Made by a program: the position numbers and the translations under genes. This document shows, one piece after another, positions 22,410 to 32,095 of a stretch of DNA of 64,000 nt; within the stretch, counting starts at the first letter, position 1, and every line of letters starts with the position of its first letter. The notes beneath the pieces were generated by a model that saw only the letters and a program-made list of their open reading frames with translations, was not told the origin of the DNA and ran no database searches. The stretch is taken from the NCBI RefSeq assembly GCF_901538265.1, contig NZ_LR593886.1, positions 7,275,738-7,339,737 on the forward strand, in the 5' to 3' direction. Source of the stretch: Gemmata massiliana. GTDB lineage: Bacteria > Planctomycetota > Planctomycetia > Gemmatales > Gemmataceae.

Positions 22410-25301
22410 ATGGGTGAATCCGCGGCACACGGTGAGCGCCCCGAGCCCGTTGAACCGAGGCCGGTCCGGTCCGGTCCGGAGACGGCCCGGTTCGGCCAGG
22501 CCGTCGGGGGCGCCGACCCGAAACAACTTCCGCCCCGCGGCGCCCCGCCCGCGGGCCTGGTCATCGGGCGGTACCCGATCGAGCGCGAGATCGGGCGCGG
22601 CGGTATGGGGGTCGTGTACCTGGCCCGTGACCCCCAACTCGACCGGTCCGTCGCGCTCAAGGTCATGCACTCCGACGAGCCCGGCGCGCTCGTGCGCTTC
22701 CGCCTCGAGGCGAGCGCGCTCGCGCTCCTCGCGCACCCGAACGCGGTGCGCGTTTACGAGGCCGGGGAGGACAACGGGTGGACGTACCTGGCGATGGAGT
22801 ACGTCGAGGGCCCGTCGCTCGCGGACGCGCTCGTGACGGGGCCGCTCGACCCGCTCCGGGCCGCGGCCCTCGTGGGCGCGGTCGCGGGCGCCGTGGACGC
22901 GGCCCATTCCGCCGGGGTGCTGCACCGCGACCTGAAGCCCGCCAACGTGCTCCTCGACGGCGCCGGGGTTCCGAAGATCACCGACTTCGGGCTCGCCAAG
23001 CGGATCGGGTCCGCCCACGGACCGACGCAGACCAACGTCACCATCGGGACGCCGTCGTACATGGCCCCCGAACAAGCGGACGCGCGCCCGGTGGACGCAC
23101 GGACCGACGTGTACGGCCTCGGGGCCACGCTCTACGAGTGCTTGACCGGTCAGCCCCCGTTCGTCGGGACCACGCCCAACGTGCTCGCCTGGGTCCGGAG
23201 CGCCGACCCGGCACGGCCCCGGCGCGTGAACCCCGCGGTCCCCGTTGATCTCGAGACGGTGTGCCTGAAGTGCCTCGCCAAGGACCCGATCGCGCGGTAC
23301 CCGAGCGCGGCCGAGCTGGCCGACGAGCTCGGCCGCGTGTGCCGCGGGGAACCGGTCCGGGCGCGCCCGGTCGGCCCCGCGCGCCGGGCGTGGCTCTGGT
23401 GCCGCAGGAACCGAACCGTTGCCGCCCTGTCGGCCCTGACCGCTCTCGCCCTGGTCACGGGCTGCGCCGCCGCCGGGTGGCAAGCGCACCGGGCGACGGT
23501 GGCGCGCGACGCCGAGGTCGCGCAGCGACAGGAAGCCGAGGCCGAGCGCACCCGGGCCCGGGCGGCCGAGGCGGCAGCCCTGGGCGACAAGCGCCGCGCC
23601 GAGGACGCGGCCGAAGAGACCGCGGCGATCAACGGGTTCCTGCTGGACGACCTGCTGCGCCAGGCGTCGAGCCGCGCCCAGGCGGACGCGCGCCTGGCCC
23701 CGGACCCGAAACTGACGGTTCGCGAGGCCCTGGACCGGGCGGCTGAATCCGTGGGATCCCGGTTCCGCAACCGCCCGGCGGCCGAAGAAGCGGTTCGGGC
23801 GGCTCTGGGGGCGACGTACTTGGACGTTGGGGCGTTCGACCGCGCCCGGACCCAACTCCGGGCCGCGTTCGAGCTCCGGACCGCGCGCCTCGGGCCGGAC
23901 CACCGGGACACGCTCAAACTCATGAACGGCCTCGGGCGCGCGGCACACGAGGCCGGAAACCCCGGGGACGCGGTGCGCGTCCTCGAAGAGTGCGCGCGTC
24001 GGGCGCACGCGGTCCTCGGGCGCGCCGACCGCGACGCGCTCGCGGTCCTGAGCAACCTCGCTTCGGCCCACCGAGCGGCCGGCGCACCGGCCCGGGCGCT
24101 GGCGCTACACGAGGAGTGCCTGGCGCGGCGGCGCGAGGCACTCGGGACCGCCGACCCGGACACGATCCGCTCGATGAACAACGTGGCCGAGCACTACCGG
24201 GGCGCCGGGCGGGCGCGCGACGCGGTGTCGCTCGCCGAAGAGGGGCTGGCCCTGGCGCGCCGGCACCTCGGCCCCGCGCACCCCGATACGCTCGTCGCAA
24301 TGGTCACGCTCGCCATGATCTACCGCGAGACCGGGCGCCGGGCCGAGATGGTCGCGCTGGCGGAAGAGGCCCTGCGGGTCGGGCGCTCGGACCTCGGACC
24401 GGGGCACCCGCAAACGCTCGCCGCGATGAACGCGCTCGCCCTCGCGTACCAGAGCGCGGGGCGGACGAGAGAGGGGCTCGCGCTCGCGGAGGAGAGCCTG
24501 CGGGCGCACCGGCGCACGCTCGGCACGAGCCACCCGTACACGCTCACGCTCCTCTACAACACGGCCGTCGCGTACCTGACGGCCGGGCGCGTGGCCGATG
24601 CCGCTCCCCTGTTCGAGGACTGCCTCCAGCGGCGGCGCGAGGTGAGCGGCCCCGAGCACCCGGACACCGTGCGCGCGATGTGTATGCTGGCGACGGCCCA
24701 CCGGTTCGCGGGGCGCCCGTTCGAGGCGCGCCCTTTGCTCGAAGAGAGCGTTCGGGTGCTGGGCCGAACGTCCGGGGGCGACCCGGCCTTCGCCCGCGCG
24801 ATGGTCAACAACCTCGCGGTCGTGTACCGGGAGACCGGGCGCCCGGGGGACGCGGTGCCGCTCTACCGGGATCTGCTCCGGTCCGCGCGCGAGCAGCACG
24901 CACCCGACCACCCGGAGGCGCTCGCGGCCCTTTCGGACCTCGCCTCGGCGCTGCGCGAATCGGGGAACCCGGGGGAGGCGCTCCCGATGCACGAGGCCGT
25001 GTGGCGCGCGCGCTCCGCCCGCGCGCCGGCGGCCCCGCTGACCGCCGAGGCCGAGGTGCTGCTGGGCGCCTGCCTCCAGCAGCTCGACCGCTTCACCGAC
25101 GCGGAACCGCGCCTCCTCGCGGGCCACAAGGCGCTCAGCGCGGCCAAGGGCGCGCCCGCGAAGCTGATCGCCCTGAACCGGCGCGCGCTCGCCGACCTGT
25201 ACGTCCGGTGGGGGCGCGCCCTGGACGCCGATCGGTGGCGCGATCCGGTCCCACTCGCTCCCCCGCCCCGCGCCGCGGCCCGGCCCCCGACGAAACTGTG
25301 A
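22410..25301 (+). CDS. Ser/Thr protein kinase with C-terminal TPR repeats
   Basis: The ATG at 22410 follows GAGGGG; 963 residues. The Hanks-type kinase domain spans about 54-310: GRGGMGVVY (62-70), VALK (Lys84), HRDLKPAN (172-179), DFG (192-194), GTPSYMAPEQ. A membrane segment lies at about 330-355 (VAALSALTALALVTGCAAAGW), then an Ala/Glu/Arg-rich coiled coil (RQEAEAERTRARAAEAAALG). At least ten kinesin-light-chain-type TPRs of about 42 residues follow (GPDHRDTLKLMNGLG, LGPAHPDTLVAMVTLAMIY). A membrane-anchored kinase with a protein-binding TPR tail is a common planctomycete design; substrates are unknown. The start region is divergent from the ECF gene and its end is 15 bp from the convergent NtrC-type gene. 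Confidence 0.92.
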   Translation: MGESAAHGERPEPVEPRPVRSGPETARFGQAVGGADPKQLPPRGAPPAGLVIGRYPIEREIGRGGMGVVYLARDPQLDRSVALKVMHSDEPGALVRFRLEASALALLAHPNAVRVYEAGEDNGWTYLAMEYVEGPSLADALVTGPLDPLRAAALVGAVAGAVDAAHSAGVLHRDLKPANVLLDGAGVPKITDFGLAKRIGSAHGPTQTNVTIGTPSYMAPEQADARPVDARTDVYGLGATLYECLTGQPPFVGTTPNVLAWVRSADPARPRRVNPAVPVDLETVCLKCLAKDPIARYPSAAELADELGRVCRGEPVRARPVGPARRAWLWCRRNRTVAALSALTALALVTGCAAAGWQAHRATVARDAEVAQRQEAEAERTRARAAEAAALGDKRRAEDAAEETAAINGFLLDDLLRQASSRAQADARLAPDPKLTVREALDRAAESVGSRFRNRPAAEEAVRAALGATYLDVGAFDRARTQLRAAFELRTARLGPDHRDTLKLMNGLGRAAHEAGNPGDAVRVLEECARRAHAVLGRADRDALAVLSNLASAHRAAGAPARALALHEECLARRREALGTADPDTIRSMNNVAEHYRGAGRARDAVSLAEEGLALARRHLGPAHPDTLVAMVTLAMIYRETGRRAEMVALAEEALRVGRSDLGPGHPQTLAAMNALALAYQSAGRTREGLALAEESLRAHRRTLGTSHPYTLTLLYNTAVAYLTAGRVADAAPLFEDCLQRRREVSGPEHPDTVRAMCMLATAHRFAGRPFEARPLLEESVRVLGRTSGGDPAFARAMVNNLAVVYRETGRPGDAVPLYRDLLRSAREQHAPDHPEALAALSDLASALRESGNPGEALPMHEAVWRARSARAPAAPLTAEAEVLLGACLQQLDRFTDAEPRLLAGHKALSAAKGAPAKLIALNRRALADLYVRWGRALDADRWRDPVPLAPPPRAAARPPTKL

Positions 25302-25316
25302 CCCGGGCCGCTCCGG

Positions 25317-26714
25317 TCACCGGTCGAGGCCGTACGCGCGGACCTTGTCGAACAGTTGCCGGCGGCTGATGCCCAGTAGCTCGGCCGCACGGGTGCGGTT
25401 CCCGCCGGCCTGCTCCAGGGCCTGCCGGATCACCCGCCGCTCGGCCTCGGCCACGGCCGCACGCAGGTCGAGCGCGCCGGCCCCGGGCGGAACGACGACC
25501 GGGGGGACCGGCACGGTCGCGGGATCGTCGCCGGCGAGGTGTTCCGCGCGCACGACCCGCCCCCGGGCCAGAATCGCGGCCCGGGCCAGTGCGTTCCGCA
25601 ACTCGCGGACGTTCCCCGGCCACTCGCGCCGGCCCAGCGCGACCACCGCCTCCGGTGACAGCGCGAGCCCCGGCCAACCGTGCTTCCGCGCGAGCTGCTT
25701 CACGACGTATTCGGCCAACAGCGGGACGTCGTCCTTGCGAGAGCGCAAGGGCGGGAGCGTCACGGCGACCACGTCGAGCCGGTAATAGAGGTCCTCGCGG
25801 AACTCGCCGGCCGCGACCCGGGCTTTGAGGTCGCGGTTGGTCGCCGCCACGACGCGCGCGTCCGCGGTCAGCGTCTCCTCGCCCCCGACGCGCTCGAACG
25901 TGCCACTCTGGAGCACGCGGAGCAACTTCGCCTGGAGCTCGAGCCCGAGTTCGCCGACCTCGTCGAGGAACAGCGTGCCCCCGTGCGCCTGCTCGAACCG
26001 GCCCCGGCGCCGGGCCACCGCGCCGGTGAACGCGCCCTTCTCGTGCCCGAACAGCTCGCTCTCCAGCAGCGTCGGGCTCAGGGCCGCGCAGTTCACCTTG
26101 ACCAGCGGGCGCGCGGCCCGGGGCGAGTTCCGGTGGATCGCGTTGGCGACCAGTTCCTTCCCGGTGCCCGATTCGCCCAGGATCAGTACGGGCTCGTCAG
26201 CCGGGGCCACCAGCCCGATCGCCTTGAACACCGCGACCATCGCGGGCGACCGCCCCACCAGTTCGTCCCGCTCCGGGTCCGGGTCGTCGGCGAGCGGGTC
26301 GGCGGACAGCGCCTGCACCTGGGCCACGAGGGCGCGCTGTGTGAGTGCCCGGCGGACGGTCAACAGGACCTCGTCCAGGTCGAACGGCTTGGTGAGGTAG
26401 TCGTAGGCCCCGAGCCTCATGGCCTCGATCGCGGCCGAACTGCCCCCGTAGGCCGTGACCACCACCACCGGCACCTCCTCGAGCCGGTCCGCGTGCGCGC
26501 GCAGGACCGCGAGCCCGTCGCGCCCGGGCATCTTGAGGTCCAACAGGGCGGCCGCGACGCCCGGGTCCCCGAGCGCTTCCGCGGCCGCGTCGCCGTCGGC
26601 GGCCTCGCGCACGGTGTAGCCCTCGGACCGGAGCAACAGGGTCAGGTTCGAGCGGGTCGCGGGGGCGTCCTCGGCGACCAGGATCACCGGCGCGTGCGCG
26701 GGGCTCGCGGTCAT
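25317..26714 (-). CDS. NtrC-family sigma-54-dependent response regulator
   Basis: The ATG at 26714 with GGAGGTGTACC upstream gives 465 residues. The receiver domain ([26 protein letters not shown] with Asp about 59) is followed by the AAA+ domain with Walker A GESGTGKE, the sigma-54 contact loop GAFTGA and [11 protein letters not shown] Fis-type HTH ends the protein ([39 protein letters not shown]). Phosphorylation should let it activate sigma-54 promoters. Its start overlaps the stop of the histidine kinase (ATGA at 26711-26714), so the two form a coupled two-component system. Confidence 0.95.
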   Translation of the reverse strand: MTASPAHAPVILVAEDAPATRSNLTLLLRSEGYTVREAADGDAAAEALGDPGVAAALLDLKMPGRDGLAVLRAHADRLEEVPVVVVTAYGGSSAAIEAMRLGAYDYLTKPFDLDEVLLTVRRALTQRALVAQVQALSADPLADDPDPERDELVGRSPAMVAVFKAIGLVAPADEPVLILGESGTGKELVANAIHRNSPRAARPLVKVNCAALSPTLLESELFGHEKGAFTGAVARRRGRFEQAHGGTLFLDEVGELGLELQAKLLRVLQSGTFERVGGEETLTADARVVAATNRDLKARVAAGEFREDLYYRLDVVAVTLPPLRSRKDDVPLLAEYVVKQLARKHGWPGLALSPEAVVALGRREWPGNVRELRNALARAAILARGRVVRAEHLAGDDPATVPVPPVVVPPGAGALDLRAAVAEAERRVIRQALEQAGGNRTRAAELLGISRRQLFDKVRAYGLDR

Positions 26715-28201
26715 GGTACACCTCCTCCGATCGGGAGCGTCAGTCGGAACGTGGCACCGGCCCCCGCGGCCGGGTCGCAGGTCACGTCGCCCCCGTGCTG
26801 CCGGGCGACCTCGCGACACAGGGCCAGCCCCAAACCGGTGCCGCCCGAACGGGTGGTGAAGAACGGCTCGAAGATGCGGTCGCGCGCCTCGGACGGAACG
26901 CCCGGTCCGGTGTCGTCCACCACGAGCTCGACCCGATTACCGGGTAGGACACGAGTGCGGCACGTCAGCCGCCCGCCGGCCGGCATCGCGATGAGCGCGT
27001 TGGTCACCAGGTTCAACACGACCTGACCGATCGCCTGGGCCGCGCCGCTCACAGGTGGGAGGTTCGGGGCAAAGTCGGGCTCGATCGCGACGCCCTGCGA
27101 TTCGGCTCCGGCGCGGACGAGTTCGAGCACCTCGGCGGTCACCGCGTTGACGTCCACGGGCCGGTGGCCCTCGTGCCCGGCCCGGGCGAACAGGAGCAAC
27201 CGGCCGACCAGCTCGTTCAACCGATCGACGGAGCCGACGACGGCCGCGAGCGACTCCGGCGTGCGGGCCTGGACCGGGAGCCGCTCCCAGAGCTGCACGG
27301 TCGAGCGGATCGCGGCCAGCGGGTTGCGCACCTCGTGGGCCACGCCCGCGAGTAACCGGCCCAGGACCGCGAGGTGCTCGGCCCGGCGCAGCTCGTCCCC
27401 GAGGGCCGCCCGGCGCCGGGCCTCGCGCCGGAGCGACGCGGCGAGCGCGCCGATCAGCCCCAGGGCCAGGACCACGCCCCCGAGCGAGAGCCCCGTCGCC
27501 GCCTGGAGCCGGGTGAGGCGGGCCTTCTGCTGCTCCGGGCCGGTGAGCCGGACCATGACCCACACCGCCGCCCGGGCCGGGCGCTCGTCGCCCACGGCCA
27601 GCGCCGCGACCGCGACCCGGCTCGGCCCCACGTCCCGGACCTCCACGCCCGGCGGCCACCCGGGTTCGGCCCCCGCGGCCGCGCGGCACTGCTGCCGGAT
27701 CGACGGCGCTTCCAGGGGCGGGGGATCGCGCCGGGCGGGGCCGCCGGGAGCGTTCGGCGGCGCGTTCCCTTTCTTGTCACCGTCTTTTTTCCCGCCCTTC
27801 TTCTGCTCCGCTTTCGGCTCCTGGCCCTTGTTTTCGGCACCCGCTCGATCGGTGGCGGGCGGTTCCGGCCCCGCCCCGTTCACCGCGGTCCCGGCGAACT
27901 GGTCCGAGCGCACGAAGTAGAACCCGCCCTCCGTACCCGGGTAGTTCGCGAGCACCCGCCGCGCGAGTTCGGTGAGCCGGCGGTTGTCCGGTTCCGGTAC
28001 CACGCTACCCGCGTCGTCCGGTGGCAACTCGTTCACGGGTCCGTGGCCCGCGGCCCCCAGCTCGGTGGCCGCGGCCCGGAGCCGGTCGCGGGCCGCGAAC
28101 TCGTCGGCGCCCCCCCACAGGGCCAGCGCGCTGCTGGCCGCGAGTGCCGCGAGCGACACCACGAACACCAGGACCACCACGGTGACCCGCGCCCAACCCA
28201 T
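26711..28201 (-). CDS. Sensor histidine kinase (NtrB/AtoS type)
   Basis: The ATG at 28201 follows GAGGGCGCA and starts [19 protein letters not shown], a natural TM1; an upstream ATG at 28252 would add 17 residues. A periplasmic part of about 200 residues contains a Lys/Pro-rich low-complexity stretch ([15 protein letters not shown]). TM2 is [20 protein letters not shown]. The HisKA domain has [18 protein letters not shown] (phospho-His) and the ATPase domain has [34 protein letters not shown]. It phosphorylates the overlapping sigma-54 regulator. The signal is unknown. It follows the transporter gene by 70 bp, so read-through from the upstream operon is possible. Confidence 0.92.
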   Translation of the reverse strand: MGWARVTVVVLVFVVSLAALAASSALALWGGADEFAARDRLRAAATELGAAGHGPVNELPPDDAGSVVPEPDNRRLTELARRVLANYPGTEGGFYFVRSDQFAGTAVNGAGPEPPATDRAGAENKGQEPKAEQKKGGKKDGDKKGNAPPNAPGGPARRDPPPLEAPSIRQQCRAAAGAEPGWPPGVEVRDVGPSRVAVAALAVGDERPARAAVWVMVRLTGPEQQKARLTRLQAATGLSLGGVVLALGLIGALAASLRREARRRAALGDELRRAEHLAVLGRLLAGVAHEVRNPLAAIRSTVQLWERLPVQARTPESLAAVVGSVDRLNELVGRLLLFARAGHEGHRPVDVNAVTAEVLELVRAGAESQGVAIEPDFAPNLPPVSGAAQAIGQVVLNLVTNALIAMPAGGRLTCRTRVLPGNRVELVVDDTGPGVPSEARDRIFEPFFTTRSGGTGLGLALCREVARQHGGDVTCDPAAGAGATFRLTLPIGGGVP

Positions 28202-28270
28202 TGCGCCCTCGTACTGGATCCCCAAAAATCGAACGTGCTCCCCCGCGTCCATCTCAGAGTAGCCCGTTCC

Positions 28271-29527
28271 TTAATACCGGACGAGGGCGAGCCACGCGGC
28301 CCCGACCACGAGCGTGATCAGCGTGACCGGGATACCGACCCGGCAGTAGTCCCAGAACCCGATCGTCACGCCCTCTTTCCGGGCCTGCTCGACCACGATC
28401 AGGTTCGCCACCGAGCCGAGGACCGTCAGGTTCCCCGCGAACGTGCTGGCCAGGGCCAGGGCCAGCCACGCGGTCTCGCGCGCCGCGTCCGGCATGGCCC
28501 CCACGACCGGCTTGAACAGGAGCACGGCCGGGACGTTCGAGACCACGTTCGACAGGACCGCCGAGAGCCCGGAGAGCGCCCACACCGGATCGGCCCGGCC
28601 CGCCCACTCGTCCACCCCGCTCGCCGCGAGCACGTGAACCTCAAAGGCCCGCACCACCACGAACAGCCCCGCGAACATGAGGAGCAGGCCCCAGTCGATG
28701 TGTGCGTACACCTTCGCGGGGTTCACGCGGTCGAGCAGCAACACGGCCGCGGCCCCGAGCGCGACAACGGCCATCGGTACCCCGGCGAAAAACAACCCGA
28801 CCGCCGCGACCGTGACGAACAAGCTCTTCGCGAGCAGCGTGGTGTGCCGCTTCCCGTTGGGCACACGGTCACCATTTCCGTTCGGCTTCGTTTCCGGCGA
28901 CGCACCGTTCCTGAGAACCTTTCGATAGGCGACCAGCGTGACGACGTAGCCAATGGCGAGACCGATCAGGGCCGGGGGCGCGAGCTTGGCCGCGAACCGC
29001 AGGTACGAGATCCCCGACAGCCCCCCGATAATCATGTTCTGCGGGTTCCCGGTGAGAGTCGCAGCCGACCCGAGATTACTCGCCACCGCGAGTCCCACCA
29101 GGTGCGGGCGCGGGTCGAGTCCCAAGCGCCGCGTGAGGTGCAACACCAGAGGTGTCAACGCCAGGCACACCACGTCGTTGACCAGGAGCGCCGAGAGGGA
29201 GCCGGACAGGAGCATCGTGACCGCGAGCAGCCCGCTCGGCGACTTCACGCGCCCCAGCGCGAGCCCGGCGAGCCGGGCGAAGAAACCCGCCCGGCGCAGG
29301 AACGCGACGACCACCATCATGCCCAAAAGCAGCGCGATCGTCGCGAAATCGACCGCCTTGACCGCGTCCTCGAACGACAGGAGGCCGCACGCGAGAACGC
29401 CCGCGGCACCCACCAGCGAGACCCCGGCTCGGTCGGTGCGCAACCCCGGGAGCCGGCCCAGGGCCAGCCCCAGGTAGGTCAGCCCGAACCAGAACAGCGT
29501 CAACCACAGGGCAGTTGTTCCCGACAC
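28271..29527 (-). CDS. SLC13/ArsB-type anion transporter
   Basis: The 418-residue protein has about ten to eleven membrane segments. It contains the superfamily signatures SLSALLVNDVVCLALTPLVL in the first half, NLGSAATLTGNPQNMIIG (the conserved NxGGxATPxGNPQN-type site), and LSNVVSNVPAVLLFKPVV, NLTVLGSVANLIVVEQAR in the second half. The two inverted-repeat halves each keep a substrate loop. The family includes arsenite, citrate and Na+/H+ (NhaD) carriers, so the substrate is not certain. It lies between the phosphoesterase (12 bp upstream gap) and the histidine kinase, in one leftward run of genes. Confidence 0.85.
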   Translation of the reverse strand: MSGTTALWLTLFWFGLTYLGLALGRLPGLRTDRAGVSLVGAAGVLACGLLSFEDAVKAVDFATIALLLGMMVVVAFLRRAGFFARLAGLALGRVKSPSGLLAVTMLLSGSLSALLVNDVVCLALTPLVLHLTRRLGLDPRPHLVGLAVASNLGSAATLTGNPQNMIIGGLSGISYLRFAAKLAPPALIGLAIGYVVTLVAYRKVLRNGASPETKPNGNGDRVPNGKRHTTLLAKSLFVTVAAVGLFFAGVPMAVVALGAAAVLLLDRVNPAKVYAHIDWGLLLMFAGLFVVVRAFEVHVLAASGVDEWAGRADPVWALSGLSAVLSNVVSNVPAVLLFKPVVGAMPDAARETAWLALALASTFAGNLTVLGSVANLIVVEQARKEGVTIGFWDYCRVGIPVTLITLVVGAAWLALVRY

Positions 29528-29539
29528 GAGTTCTCCCGT

Positions 29540-30598
29540 TCAGCAAAAAGCCGTTGAAGTTACCAGGGGCCGGACCATCGGCACGGCGGTATAGCGCCCG
29601 GTGGGATCGACCGCGAACTCGATCTCGTGCCCGCCCGCGGCGCCGGTCGCGTCCTCGGCCCGCACCGCGAGCCGGTGGGCGCCCTTCGCCAGACGCGCGC
29701 CGGGTAGAGGCGCCCGCCAGAACCCGTCCCCGCACGGGTCCATCGGCACCCCCGCGCCACCGTTCAGGCACAATTCGACCGCACCGACCGGCGCTCCCGA
29801 CCAGACCCGAACCCGGATCTCGTCGGCCCCGGTCACGACGTGTTCCGGCCCGGTCGCGAGCAGGGCCTCACGCGGGTGGGTGACGAGGACCAGCGGCCCG
29901 CGCTCCGCGACCGGGCGGTACGTGATGGCAAAATCTTCGCCGTGGAAGACCGCGACCGCGTACCCCGCCGCCCCGCCCTCCGGGTCACCGATCGAGCGCA
30001 CCGCGGCGGACACGTTGCGCCCGTCGTTGGCGAGCTGCCAGTAGTGCGTGTGGCCGCACACGAGGGCGTGGACCCGGCGCGTCTGTACGATCTCGCGCCA
30101 GGCGCCGGTACCGGGACCGGCAAAATCTTCCCAGATCTGGTACGGGTAGTTGTGCTGGAACACCACCACGCGCTCGCCCGCCGCGAGCGCGGCATCGACC
30201 TCCGACCGGAACCACGCGACCTGGCCGGGAGACAGTCCGACCGGCCGCGCCTCCTGAGTGTTCAGGCGCAGGAACCGGAACCCGCGGACCGTGACCGCCC
30301 CGCACGGATCTCCCACCCGGTCCCGGAACCGGCGCGCCGTTGGATCCCCCTGTGCGTCGTGATCGCCGACGAGCGCGAACCACGGCACGTGCAGTCGCGC
30401 GCACAGGGCACCGAAAAGGGCGAACTGCTCGTCGGACCCGTCCTGCACGTTGTCGCCGATGAACTGAACGAAGTCCGGGCGGATCAGCTCGTTCGCGTCA
30501 GCCACGGCACGGGCGGCGGCCGCGTGGTTCGGCCGGCCCGGCTCGGTCAGGTGCAGGTCGCCCGGGATCAGCACCGTCACCGGTTCACTCGTCCTCAT
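29540..30598 (-). CDS. Metallophosphoesterase
   Basis: The ATG at 30598 overlaps the TGA of the MFS gene (ATGA); 352 residues. Calcineurin-type motifs are VTVLIPGDLHL (usual D-x-H), FVQFIGDNVQDG (GD-x-x), ALVGDHDAQGD (GNHD with Asn replaced by Asp), VVVFQHNYP (H) and VCGHTHYW (GHxH). The C-terminal 100 residues form a beta-rich region (RVRVWSGAPVGAVELCLNGG, HEIEFAVDPTGRYTAVP) like an Ig-fold add-on. No signal peptide is seen. It likely hydrolyses a phosphoester, with the substrate unknown. The GDHD variation affects a residue that usually contacts phosphate. Confidence 0.85.
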   Translation of the reverse strand: MRTSEPVTVLIPGDLHLTEPGRPNHAAAARAVADANELIRPDFVQFIGDNVQDGSDEQFALFGALCARLHVPWFALVGDHDAQGDPTARRFRDRVGDPCGAVTVRGFRFLRLNTQEARPVGLSPGQVAWFRSEVDAALAAGERVVVFQHNYPYQIWEDFAGPGTGAWREIVQTRRVHALVCGHTHYWQLANDGRNVSAAVRSIGDPEGGAAGYAVAVFHGEDFAITYRPVAERGPLVLVTHPREALLATGPEHVVTGADEIRVRVWSGAPVGAVELCLNGGAGVPMDPCGDGFWRAPLPGARLAKGAHRLAVRAEDATGAAGGHEIEFAVDPTGRYTAVPMVRPLVTSTAFC

Positions 30599-31866
30599 TT
30601 GCCGCCCCCCTTCTGTACCGCGCCCCGACGGGGCGCCGGGACGAGGAACGCGACCACGAGCGTCGCGGCGGCACCCCCCCCCGCGAGGACGCCGAACGTG
30701 CCCCGGTAGCCGAGATCGGCAACGACCAGCGCCGCCACCGCCGGGCCGACGGCCGAACCGAACACGAGCGAGCAGCCCACGAGCACCTGCGCCCGGCCCG
30801 CCCGCGTGGCGCCGAGCCGGGCCGTTACCCACGCGGCGGCGGCAACAGCGAACAGCCCCTGGGCCAGTCCGTCGAGTACCTGGACGGCCAGCACCTGCCA
30901 GCCCTCGCGGGCGAGCGCGAGCGCCACCAAGCGGGCCGTCATCGCGGCCCACCCCGCGACCAGGAGCGGCTTGGGGCCGAACCGGTCGGCCAACCGGCCG
31001 ACCGGGCGGACGCACGCCGCCCACGCGACCATGCTGACCACGAACAGGTACGGCAGGTGCCTCGCGGGCGCCCCGAGGTCGTGTTTCAGAAACAGCCCGA
31101 GGAACGCCCCGGGCGGGGCGTTGGCGACGTGGAACAGGACCATCGCCCCGACGAATGCCCAGAGCCCCGGGTCCTTCAGGAGCGATCCATCGCCCCCGGG
31201 TGCAGTCCCTCCCGCCACGGGCCCCGCGCCCGCGCGCCCGCCCTCGCGGATCAGCAGCGCCGCGACGACGGCCAGGCCCTGAAGGGCGGCCACCGGCCCG
31301 AGCAGCCCGCCGACGCCGCGCTCCTCGGCGAGCGCCCCGCCGGCCAGTGCGGTCAGGACGATGGCGACCGGCCGCCAGAACCGTAGCGCCCCGAGTGCCG
31401 CCCCGACCCCGCCGGGCGGGGCCAGTCGCGTCGCCTCGGCCCCGGCCATGCTCTCGACCGTCGCGCGGCACGGCCCGTTCTCCGCGAACAGCACGACCAG
31501 CAAGACCAGCCACGCCCACTCGGCCCCGCCGCCGGTGGCGGACGGCAGCAGGAGCGCCGCGCCCGCCAGGAGCGCCAGTGAACCCACCAAGAACGGCTTC
31601 CGCGCCCCGGCGCGGTCCGACCACAGCCCGATGGGGAACTGCACCAGCCCGGCGACGGCGGACAGCACCCACACGACCGCGATGCCCCGGTCCGAAAAGC
31701 CCTTAACGTCCTTCAGGTACAGCGGTAGGTAGGGCAGGCAGAAGCCGATCCCGGACATGCCCAAGAAGTACGCGCCGTGCAGCCCGAAGCGGTTCCACCG
31801 GCTCCGGGCCGGGTCGGGCACCGCGGGGCCGGCCGCGTCCGAAGGTTCGAGTCGTTCGAGTTCCAT
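30595..31866 (-). CDS. MFS transporter
   Basis: The ATG at 31866 with GAGGGG upstream gives about 423 residues. Twelve hydrophobic segments are visible, beginning NRFGLHGAYFLGMSGIGFCLPYLPLYL. The loop 2-3 motif is GLWSDRAGARKPFLVGSLA, the MFS signature G-x-x-x-D-R-x-G-R-R/K, and it recurs in the second half as GRLADRFGPKPLLVAGW. Gly/Ala-rich helices with YLGYRGTFGVLAGG-like ends are typical. The substrate is unknown. The gene overlaps the phosphoesterase by 4 bp. A related MFS gene lies 230 bp upstream in the same direction, suggesting duplication. Confidence 0.88.
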   Translation of the reverse strand: MELERLEPSDAAGPAVPDPARSRWNRFGLHGAYFLGMSGIGFCLPYLPLYLKDVKGFSDRGIAVVWVLSAVAGLVQFPIGLWSDRAGARKPFLVGSLALLAGAALLLPSATGGGAEWAWLVLLVVLFAENGPCRATVESMAGAEATRLAPPGGVGAALGALRFWRPVAIVLTALAGGALAEERGVGGLLGPVAALQGLAVVAALLIREGGRAGAGPVAGGTAPGGDGSLLKDPGLWAFVGAMVLFHVANAPPGAFLGLFLKHDLGAPARHLPYLFVVSMVAWAACVRPVGRLADRFGPKPLLVAGWAAMTARLVALALAREGWQVLAVQVLDGLAQGLFAVAAAAWVTARLGATRAGRAQVLVGCSLVFGSAVGPAVAALVVADLGYRGTFGVLAGGGAAATLVVAFLVPAPRRGAVQKGGGK

Positions 31867-32095
31867 GTCACGCACCCCTCTCATTCCGGACTCGTTGTCC
31901 GCGCCTCGCCGAACCGCCGCGGGCGGCCGCACGGCAGAGGCGGCTAGCAGGACCACCGCGCCGGCCGAGCGCGACGCCCGCGCCCCGTGATTCGGTTCCC
32001 CGGCAACTCCTGCTCCCGCGCCTCCGGTTCACCGGTCGGCCACGCGCCGCGGTCTTGGAAATGTCTTCGGCGCCCTCGAACTCATCGGGCACCTG

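Noticed and set aside
22065..24071. 668-codon frame antisense to the kinase-TPR gene
   Set aside because: The kinase motifs on the plus strand are decisive and this frame is Arg/Pro/Gly-rich noise.
29540..31672. 710-codon frame covering both phosphoesterase and part of the MFS gene
   Set aside because: Only the part from 30598 down encodes the phosphoesterase; the rest is the shadow of the MFS gene. The ATGA overlap supports two separate genes.
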